Below the pieces are notes generated by a model that did no database searches, was not told where the DNA came from, and worked only from the letters and a program-made list of their open reading frames with translations. Shown one piece after another: positions 58,501 through 64,000 of a stretch of DNA of 64,000 bases (positions are counted from its first letter, which is position 1; each line of letters opens with the position of its first letter). A program made the position numbers and the translations under genes. The stretch spans positions 310,001-374,000 of the forward strand of contig JACRPO010000007.1 in assembly GCA_016223165.1 (NCBI GenBank), written 5' to 3'. This stretch comes from Burkholderiales bacterium (GTDB lineage Bacteria > Pseudomonadota > Gammaproteobacteria > Burkholderiales > Burkholderiaceae_C).

Positions 58501-61500
58501 GCGCAGCGCGGCGCCGCCCGCTTCACCGCCGCCGTGCTCGACACCGAAGGCAGGCCGCTCGCCGGCCGCGCCGTGGAAGTGATCGGCCGCGCGCACCAGA
58601 CGCTGTCGACGCGCAAGCGCATCGTCGGCGGCTTCTACAGCTACGACAACCAGCGCCGCACCATCGAGCTGGGCGTGCTCTGCAGCGGCAAGACCGACGC
58701 GCAGGGGCGTCTGAACTGCGACGCGCGCGTCGAGCACACCGGCGAGGTGGAGCTCGTCGCCAACGCCAAGGACGAGGCCGGCCGCACGAGCCGTGCCGCG
58801 ACGCGGGTCTGGGTGACCAGCGAACGCGATGAAGACCGCCTGTGGTTCGCGCAAGGCAACGACGACCGCATCGACGTGCTGCCCGAGAAGCGCGAGCTCG
58901 AGCCGGGACAGACGGCGCGCCTGCAGGTGCGCATGCCCTTCCAGCAGGCCACCGCGCTCGTGACGGTCGAGCGCGAAGGCGTCATCGACGCGCGCGTGCT
59001 CACGCTCAGCGGCCGTGAGCCGGTGATCGAGCTGCCGATTCCTCAGGTGCCGCAGGTGCCACAGGTGCCCGATCCGGGCAAGGGCAGCGGCGGCGATGGC
59101 GCCAGCTGGGCCCCCAACGTCACCGTCGCCGTCTTCGTGCAGCGCGGCCGCCTGCGCGAGGCGCCGTGGTGGTCGCTCTTCACCTGGGGCTGGCGCGAAC
59201 CCGGCGAGTGGTGGCGCGCCTTCCGCTACGAGGGCAAGGAATGGCGCGCCCCGAGCGCCACCGTCGACCTCGCCAAGCCGAGCTTCAAGTTCGGCGTCGC
59301 GCAGCTGCGCATCGGCAATGCCGCGCACCGCCTCGATGTCAAGGTCAGCACGCCGCAGGCGCAGTACAGGGTGCGCGAGAAGGTCAGCACGACCGTGCGT
59401 GTCTCGTTCCAGGGCCGCCCGCTCGCCGGCGCCGACGTCGCCTTCGCGGCCGTCGACGAGGGCCTGCTGGCGCTGGCCGAGAACCGCAGCTGGGACCTGC
59501 TCGGCGGCCTGTTCAAGGAGCGTCCCTGGGGCGTGGAGACTTCCACGGCGGTGAACGAGGTCATCGGCCGGCGGCACTACGGCCGCAAGGCGCTGCCGCC
59601 CGGTGGCGGCGGTGGCCGCAACCCGACGCGCGAGCTCTTCGACACGCTGCTGCTGTGGCGCGGCAGCGTGCAGCTCGACGCCAACGGCGAGGCGCGCATC
59701 GAGGTGCCGCTGAACGACTCGCTGACCAGCTTCCGCCTCGTCGCGATGGCCGATGCCGGCGCCGACCGCTTCGGCCAGGGGCATGCCGTGGTGCGCGTGT
59801 CGCAGGACCTGCAGATGCTGCCCGGCCTGCCGCCGCTGGTGCGCGAGGGCGACCGCTTCGAAGCCGGCTTCACGGTGCGCAACGGCGCGACGCGGCCGAT
59901 GCAGGTGCGGGCCACGCTCGTCGGCAGCGCGGTCGGTGGTGGTGGTGGCGGTGGCGGCGGTGGCGGCACCGCCGTGGCCCTGAGCTTCGCGCCGCAGAGC
60001 GTGCAGCTGGCGCCGGGCGCCGCCGCCGAGCTGCGCTGGCCCGTGGACGTGCCGGCCGGCACGGAGCGCATCGACTGGTCGGCCGGCGCGACGGAGGAAG
60101 GCAGCGGCAGCAGCGGCGGCCCCGCGCGCGACAACCTCAAGCTGAGCCAGGCCGTCGCGCCGACCGTGCCCGTGCGCGTGCTGCAGGCCACGCTGCAGCC
60201 GCTGCAGGGCAACGTCAGCCTGCCGGTGGCCGCGCCGGCCGACAGCCTGCCCGGCCGCGGCGGCCTGCAGGTGGCGCTGCAGCCGCGCCTGTCCGGCGCG
60301 CTGCCGGGCCTGAAGCGCTACTTCGAGACCTACCCCTACAGCTGCCTCGAGCAGAAGGTGTCGCGCACGCTCGCGCTCGGCGACGAGGCGGCGTGGAAGG
60401 TCCTGCGCGACGAGGTCGCCGGCTATCTCGACGGCGAGGGCCTCGCCAGCTACTTCCCGCCCGGCCCGGGCAGCGCGGCGCGCGGCAGCGACCGTCTCAC
60501 CGCCTATCTGCTGAGCGCCGCGCACGAGGCCGGAGCCAGCCTGCCCGACGGCACGCGCAACGCCATGCTCGACGGTCTCGCCGCCTTCGTCGAAGGCCGG
60601 CTCGAGCGGCGCTTCCCGGCGCCGCGGCCCGACCTCGAGGTGCGCAAGCTCGCCGCCCTCGAAGCGCTGGCGCGGCACGGCCGCGCCGATGCGCGCTGGT
60701 GGGGCTCGATCGCCTTCGCGCCCGCCGCCTGGCCGACCTCGGCGTTGCTGGACGCCTGGGGCGCGCTGCAGCGTTCGCCCGGCGCGCCCGACCGCGACGC
60801 CCGCCTGGCCGAGGTGCAGCGCCTCGTGAAGAGCCGCCTCACCGAAGGCGGCACGACGCTGCGCTTCACCACCGAGGCCGACGACGACCAGTGGTGGTGG
60901 TTGATGGAAAGCGCCGATGCGAACGCGGCGCGCCTGCTGCTCGCCGCCATGTCGTTGTCGAACACGGTGCCGGCCTGGAAGGACTGGAAGGACGATGTGC
61001 CGCGCCTCGTCAACGGCGCGCTGGCGCGCCAGAAGGGCGGCGCCTGGCGCACGACGACGGCCAACCTGTGGGGCGTGCTCGCGCTGCAGCGCTTCGGCAA
61101 GGTCTTCGAGAGCGAGGGCGTGGGCGGCCGCAGCGTCATCGAGCTCGGCCCAAGCGCGCGCACGGTCGACTGGGGCGGCACCACGGGCGGGCAGGGCGCG
61201 ACGCTGCTGCTGCCCTGGCCGCCGTCGCCGGGGTCGTCGGCTTCGCCGCCGGCCACGCTCGCGGCCCGGCACGAAGGGACCGGCCGCCCGTGGCTCACGG
61301 TGCAGTCGCTCGCCGCCGTGCCGCTGAAGGCGCCGCTCGCCGCCGGCTACCGCGTCACGCGCAGCGTCAGCGCCGTGCAGCGGCGCGTGCCCGAGGCCTG
61401 GAGCCGGGGCGACATCATGCGCGTGCGGCTCGAGATCGACGCCCAGGCCGACATGTCGTGGGTCGTGGTGAGCGACCCGCTGCCGGCCGGCGCGGCACAC

Positions 61501-61779
61501 CTGGGCACGGGCCTGGCGCGCGACTCCGCCATCGCCACGCAGGGCGAGCGCCGCGAAGGCGTCGGTTCGGGCGCCGGCTGGCCGGCCTACGAGGAGCGCG
61601 CGCACGACGCCTGGCGTGCCTACTACGCCTGGCTGCCGCGCGGGCGCCACATCGTCGAGTACACGATCCGCCTGAACAGCGCCGGCCGCTTCGGCCTGCC
61701 GCCGGCGCGCGTGGAGGCGATGTATGCGCCAGAGAGCTTCGGCGAGCTGCCCTTGGCGGCGCTGGAGGTGCGGCCTTGA
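55549..61779 (+). CDS. bacterial alpha-2-macroglobulin
   Basis: Giant periplasmic protease-trap protein of 2076 residues. It is thought to bind attacking proteases covalently, working with PBP1C in wall repair. The start is ATG 55549 after GAGGAGG. The signal peptide [19 protein letters not shown] has no lipobox cysteine, unlike the E. coli lipoprotein. Macroglobulin domains fill the first 1100 residues. Other marks are [14 protein letters not shown], the segment [20 protein letters not shown], and the thioester motif CLEQ (Cys1599) in [17 protein letters not shown] poly-Gly run from a GGT/GGC repeat lies at 59934-59967. Its stop overlaps the start of pbpC. Confidence 0.95.
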   Translation: MRPRAISEAKTAARPGRAGRVPLLLVAALAAWPAQDAHAARVAGVTPQGEVGVVRQVAVRFDASVVNAGDPRVPAPFKLSCNGATPAGSGYWLDDRRWVYDLAEALPAGQRCTLRAEATFRPGGAALEGPAEYAFSTGAPAVVSLWPTPGTRVEEDQHFLLQLTGPVDAASVARQAWCEAEGVGERIPLRVAEPALRDQVLRRQGRFAGGGRGGRAAASEAAFAARHVLLACQRLFAPDGRVRLVWGAGIAGVTLAGQAPLVTREKQQWQWPVRPRFAAEFSCERESAGAPCLPLRPLTLRFNAPVPREVAAAARLVPAATVGAAPATPAAAPAPIAPRLDDEDRRAATITEVRFAAPLPENTRFQITLPADLKDDAGRPLANAASFPLAVATGGLPPLAKFAGAPFGIVEAPAQARSGDKDAAVALLPLTLRHVQADLAGLATTGQVAIKRLSPELTDAALLAWIGRVQRWHERDLPAKEAGLPPSQWSETVSESETMADGRVRTRTVKRDKHVPSRELSIFVGETDVRRAELPQLKDTQPRATEVLGVPLRERGYHVVEVSSRILGESLLAKKEPMFARTGVLVTNLAVHFKKGRSSSLVWVTSLDRGRPVAGARVSVNDCNGLPLWGGQTDARGIARIERGFDESQNGDGSEGRCLTGDGFFVTARTAPTADRGGDLGFVFSRWVRGIEPWRFNTSLASGTAPDRRAHTVFDRELLKRGETVSMKHFVRDETEHGLAYTAPEHLPDTVVITHVGSGQEATLPLAWTGQPARSALSRWAVPKNAALGLYDVALKRGDRSLQSGSFRVEDFRVPLVDARLAIPAAAGGTRSPGGAGRGVLIAPADVEFQAQVNAMAGGPMPGLALALSALLRDTEPRFAGHEDFAFGLAERSRDEEEAGVTADGSDSGDGSGTRTVARQLPARTDLQGAARIHVPGLPALRGPAELVAEMSFADPNGETQTVSRRLLLWPAAVVVGLRAPDWAAQRGAARFTAAVLDTEGRPLAGRAVEVIGRAHQTLSTRKRIVGGFYSYDNQRRTIELGVLCSGKTDAQGRLNCDARVEHTGEVELVANAKDEAGRTSRAATRVWVTSERDEDRLWFAQGNDDRIDVLPEKRELEPGQTARLQVRMPFQQATALVTVEREGVIDARVLTLSGREPVIELPIPQVPQVPQVPDPGKGSGGDGASWAPNVTVAVFVQRGRLREAPWWSLFTWGWREPGEWWRAFRYEGKEWRAPSATVDLAKPSFKFGVAQLRIGNAAHRLDVKVSTPQAQYRVREKVSTTVRVSFQGRPLAGADVAFAAVDEGLLALAENRSWDLLGGLFKERPWGVETSTAVNEVIGRRHYGRKALPPGGGGGRNPTRELFDTLLLWRGSVQLDANGEARIEVPLNDSLTSFRLVAMADAGADRFGQGHAVVRVSQDLQMLPGLPPLVREGDRFEAGFTVRNGATRPMQVRATLVGSAVGGGGGGGGGGGTAVALSFAPQSVQLAPGAAAELRWPVDVPAGTERIDWSAGATEEGSGSSGGPARDNLKLSQAVAPTVPVRVLQATLQPLQGNVSLPVAAPADSLPGRGGLQVALQPRLSGALPGLKRYFETYPYSCLEQKVSRTLALGDEAAWKVLRDEVAGYLDGEGLASYFPPGPGSAARGSDRLTAYLLSAAHEAGASLPDGTRNAMLDGLAAFVEGRLERRFPAPRPDLEVRKLAALEALARHGRADARWWGSIAFAPAAWPTSALLDAWGALQRSPGAPDRDARLAEVQRLVKSRLTEGGTTLRFTTEADDDQWWWLMESADANAARLLLAAMSLSNTVPAWKDWKDDVPRLVNGALARQKGGAWRTTTANLWGVLALQRFGKVFESEGVGGRSVIELGPSARTVDWGGTTGGQGATLLLPWPPSPGSSASPPATLAARHEGTGRPWLTVQSLAAVPLKAPLAAGYRVTRSVSAVQRRVPEAWSRGDIMRVRLEIDAQADMSWVVVSDPLPAGAAHLGTGLARDSAIATQGERREGVGSGAGWPAYEERAHDAWRAYYAWLPRGRHIVEYTIRLNSAGRFGLPPARVEAMYAPESFGELPLAALEVRP

Positions 61780-64000
61780 ACCGCGTCGCCTCGCGCGAGG
61801 CGCAAGAGGCATCCTGCGCCCACACCCACTCCCTGCCCCTCTCCGAGAGGGTCGGGGCGAGGGCCAGCGCACGCGACGGCCGCGTCGGCGCGCGCCGCCC
61901 CTCACCCCAGCCCTCTCCCCCGACGGGGAGTGGGAGACATGCCTGCCGAGGCCTGGCGGGCGTGCTGCTGGCCACTGCCACGTCGACCGCGCTGGCCTTG
62001 CCGAGCTTCGACGAAGTGCGCGCCGCGCACCGCCCGAGCGACATCCCGCTGCTCGACCGCCACGGCGCCGTGATCCAGTGGCAGCGCGCCGATGTAGCCG
62101 CGCGCCACGGCCCCTGGGTCACGCTTGCCGAAGTGAGCCCGGCGTTGCGCGAGGCGGTCGTGCTCAGCGAGGACAGGCGCTTCTGGGCGCACGGCGGCGT
62201 CGACTGGCGCGCGCTCGCCGCCAGCGCCTGGTCCAACGCCTGGAACACGCGCACGCGCGGCGCCTCCACGGTGACGATGCAGCTGGCCGGGCTGCTCGAC
62301 GCAGACCTCGCGCGTCCGGTCGGCGGCCGCGACATCCCCACCAAGGTCGGACAGATCGTGCGGGCGCAGCAGCTCGAGGCACGCTGGAGCAAGACGCAGA
62401 TCCTCGAGACCTACCTCAACGTGGTGCCGTTGCGCGGCGAGCTGGTCGGCGTCGGCGCGGCGTCGCAGCAGTTGTTCGGCAAGCACGCGAGCGGGCTCGA
62501 CGCGCTCGAAGCCGCCGTGCTCGCCGTGCTCGTGCGGGCCCCCAACGCAGGCGCAGTGGCGGTGGCGCGGCGGGCCTGCGAGGTGCTGCGTGAGCAGGCG
62601 TCTCTCGTGCCCACCGCGAAGCGCGCCCCTGCCGCGCAAGGCGAACCGCAGGCGGCGCAAGGCGAGGCGCAGGCCGCGCAAGGCGAGGTGCAGGCCGCGC
62701 AAGGCGCGCGGGACCCCTGTGCCGGCGTCGCCACGGTGACCGCGCAGGCCCTGGCCCGCCGCCCCGGCCCGATGCTCGGCGAGGCGCTGGCGCCGCACCT
62801 GGCGCGCTTGATGTGGCGCGAGGCGCTGGCCGCACCGTCGGGAACGACACCCAGCCCTGCGCCGGCGCACGCACCGGCGCCTGCTCGAGCGCCGGCCCGA
62901 ACGTCGGCCCCCGCGCCGGCGCCGCGCGCCCTGCACAGCACGCTCGACGCGCGCGTGCAACGCATCGCGCACGCCGCGCTGCGCCGGCAACTCGCCGAGC
63001 TGCGCGGCCGCCAGGTCGACGACGGCGCCGTGCTCGTGCTCGACAACGCCAGCGGCGAGGTGCTCGCCTGGGTCGGCTCGGCCGGGGCCGGCAGCGGCTC
63101 GGGCGCGCCGGCGTCGGAGGTCGACGCGGTGCTCGCGCGCCGGCAGCCCGGCTCGACCATCAAGCCCTTCGTCTATGCGCTGGCGCTCGAGCGCCGCCTC
63201 GTCACCGCCGCCAGCCGCATCGACGACTCGCCGCTGCAGCTGGCCGCCGGCAGCGCCGGCTTGTACACGCCGCGCAACTACGACCACGCCTATCGCGGCG
63301 GCATCACCGTGCGCGAGGCGCTGGCCGGCAGCGTCAACGTGCCCGCGGTGCGCGTGGCGGCGATGCTCGAGCCCGAGGTGCTCTTCGACCGTCTCAACGC
63401 CAGCGGGCTGCGGCTGGCGCAGAACGCCGGCTACCACGGCCATGCGCTCGCGCTGGGCAGCGCCGACGTGACGCTGCTCGACCTGACCAATGCCTATCGC
63501 ATGCTGGCGCGCGGCGGGCGCTGGTCGCCGCCGCGTTGGCGCCTGGAGGCACCGACGGCGGGCGGGCCTGCGGGCCGCGCGGTCCACCCGCCGCCCGCCG
63601 CGCGCCAGGTCTTCAGCCCCGAGGCCGCCTGGCTCGTCTCGCACATCCTCGCCGACCCGGCGGCGCGCGCCGCCAGCTTCGGCCTCGACAGCCCGCTCGT
63701 CACGCGCGGCCATGCGGCGGTGAAGACGGGCACGAGCAAGGACATGCGCGACAACTGGTGCATCGGCAGCACCGAGCGCTTCACGGTCGGCGTCTGGGTC
63801 GGCAATGCCGGCGGCCTGCCGATGCACGCGGTGAGCGGCGTCAGCGGCGCCGCGCCCGTCTGGCGCGAGGTGGTGATGGCGCTCGGCCCCTCGCGCGCGC
63901 CGGCGCCGCCGCCGCGGCTGGTGGCCGTGGCCGGCGAGTGGTTCATCGCCGGCACCGAGCCCGCGGCTGCGCACGCCGCGCGCGGCGCCACCGTCGCGTT
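61776..64000 (+). CDS. pbpC: penicillin-binding protein 1C (partial)
   Basis: Bifunctional class A PBP; 741 residues are visible before the window ends. The TTG at 61776 overlaps the macroglobulin stop. A membrane helix ([19 protein letters not shown]) lies near residues 61-79 and [20 protein letters not shown] follows. The transglycosylase has [20 protein letters not shown] and [15 protein letters not shown]. The transpeptidase has [23 protein letters not shown] and [16 protein letters not shown]. The first 60 residues are encoded by inverted intergenic-type repeats, so a GTG at 61962 could be the true start. An Ala/Gln repeat lies between the two catalytic domains. Pairing with alpha-2-macroglobulin is conserved in proteobacteria. 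Confidence 0.92.
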   Translation, partial: MNRVASREAQEASCAHTHSLPLSERVGARASARDGRVGARRPSPQPSPPTGSGRHACRGLAGVLLATATSTALALPSFDEVRAAHRPSDIPLLDRHGAVIQWQRADVAARHGPWVTLAEVSPALREAVVLSEDRRFWAHGGVDWRALAASAWSNAWNTRTRGASTVTMQLAGLLDADLARPVGGRDIPTKVGQIVRAQQLEARWSKTQILETYLNVVPLRGELVGVGAASQQLFGKHASGLDALEAAVLAVLVRAPNAGAVAVARRACEVLREQASLVPTAKRAPAAQGEPQAAQGEAQAAQGEVQAAQGARDPCAGVATVTAQALARRPGPMLGEALAPHLARLMWREALAAPSGTTPSPAPAHAPAPARAPARTSAPAPAPRALHSTLDARVQRIAHAALRRQLAELRGRQVDDGAVLVLDNASGEVLAWVGSAGAGSGSGAPASEVDAVLARRQPGSTIKPFVYALALERRLVTAASRIDDSPLQLAAGSAGLYTPRNYDHAYRGGITVREALAGSVNVPAVRVAAMLEPEVLFDRLNASGLRLAQNAGYHGHALALGSADVTLLDLTNAYRMLARGGRWSPPRWRLEAPTAGGPAGRAVHPPPAARQVFSPEAAWLVSHILADPAARAASFGLDSPLVTRGHAAVKTGTSKDMRDNWCIGSTERFTVGVWVGNAGGLPMHAVSGVSGAAPVWREVVMALGPSRAPAPPPRLVAVAGEWFIAGTEPAAAHAARGATVA
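61829..61936. repeat. inverted pair of GC-rich intergenic-type repeats in the pbpC 5-prime end
   Basis: The sequence at 61899-61936 (CCCTCACCCCAGCCCTCTCC then CCCGACGGGGAGTGGGAG) reappears in inverted orientation at 61829-61863. Each half can fold through a CCCTCTCC/GAGAGGG or CCCC/GGGG stem. It resembles a repeat I associate with intergenic regions of many Gram-negative genomes. It lies within the frame from TTG 61776. Confidence 0.75.
62631..62708 (+). repeat. 21-bp in-frame tandem repeat in pbpC
   Basis: Units at 62631-62651, 62652-62672 and 62673-62693 plus a partial fourth encode [21 protein letters not shown] and AAQGA. They lie in the linker between the transglycosylase and transpeptidase domains of PBP1C. 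Confidence 0.92.

Noticed and set aside
52912..61905. A nearly 3000-codon open frame antisense to the macroglobulin and protease genes, ending in moaC
   Set aside because: Only the last 189 codons (moaC) show a protein family. The rest is Arg/Ala/Gly/His-rich low-complexity sequence mirroring well-conserved genes on the plus strand, an artefact of very high GC content.

Overview
The window is about 64 kb of very GC-rich DNA with strong G/C preference at third codon positions. Gene content and order point to a Burkholderiales betaproteobacterium of the Rubrivivax/Leptothrix/Ideonella/Methylibium type. Supporting clues are the order lptD-surA-rsmA, a DUF4148 protein, gatCAB facing mreBCD-mrdAB, recA-recX-sucCD, type IV pilin next to PglL-like ligases, and moaC facing an M48 protease. 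The species cannot be fixed from the sequence alone. No rRNA, tRNA, CRISPR array, transposase or phage gene was seen.

Layout. 1-6.4 kb (minus strand): a response regulator and DctS-like kinase, then thiL, pgpA, pncC and a ghrA-like gene cut by the window edge. 6.6-10.5 kb: malic enzyme MaeB, then a secreted barnase-type RNase with its barstar inhibitor. 10.5-15.1 kb (minus): lptD-surA-rsmA for outer-membrane biogenesis and rRNA methylation. 15.2-23 kb: amgK, a DUF4148 protein, an M20 peptidase, an alpha/beta hydrolase, a dienoyl-CoA isomerase-like protein, exonuclease III, pyrE and a DUF4124 protein. 23-26.5 kb (minus): gatC-gatA-gatB. 26.7-32.8 kb: the rod-shape operon mreB-mreC-mreD-mrdA-mrdB. 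32.8-35.2 kb (minus): a TctDE-type two-component pair. 35.3-39.4 kb: recA (with an apparent LexA box), recX, sucC, sucD. 39.6-44 kb: two tandem TerC-UspA fusion proteins, a single-domain Usp and an ArsB/NhaD-like permease. 44.2-47.9 kb: a Ser/Thr kinase, PP2C phosphatase, double-FHA protein and class-II cyclic-nucleotide phosphodiesterase. 48-52.9 kb: a sigma-54-type promoter, two near-identical type IV pilins and two PglL/Wzy-type ligases. 52.9-64 kb: moaC, an M48 protease, a 2076-residue alpha-2-macroglobulin and PBP1C (runs off the end).

The most unusual signal is a dispersed element present as three copies of exactly 161 bp (1948-2108, 3139-3299, 27813-27973). Each is an imperfect full-length palindrome with terminal inverted repeats, an inner CGCCAGAAGG/CCTTCTGGCG arm and an 8-bp apical stem with a 4-nt loop. 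Between copies the paired positions change together (covariation), and one copy carries different but still complementary ends. All three sit between co-directional operon genes in the same orientation relative to transcription, two of them starting at the stop codon of the upstream gene. A 34-bp remnant that keeps only the two ends lies at 15237-15270 and supplies the start codon and first codons of amgK.

A second theme is many short tandem repeats. Those inside genes are in frame (histidine kinase tail, lptD, alpha/beta hydrolase, moaC, M48 protease, macroglobulin, pbpC, second ligase). A degenerate 12-/11-bp array fills the recA-recX gap. No intergenic stretch exceeds about 280 bp.
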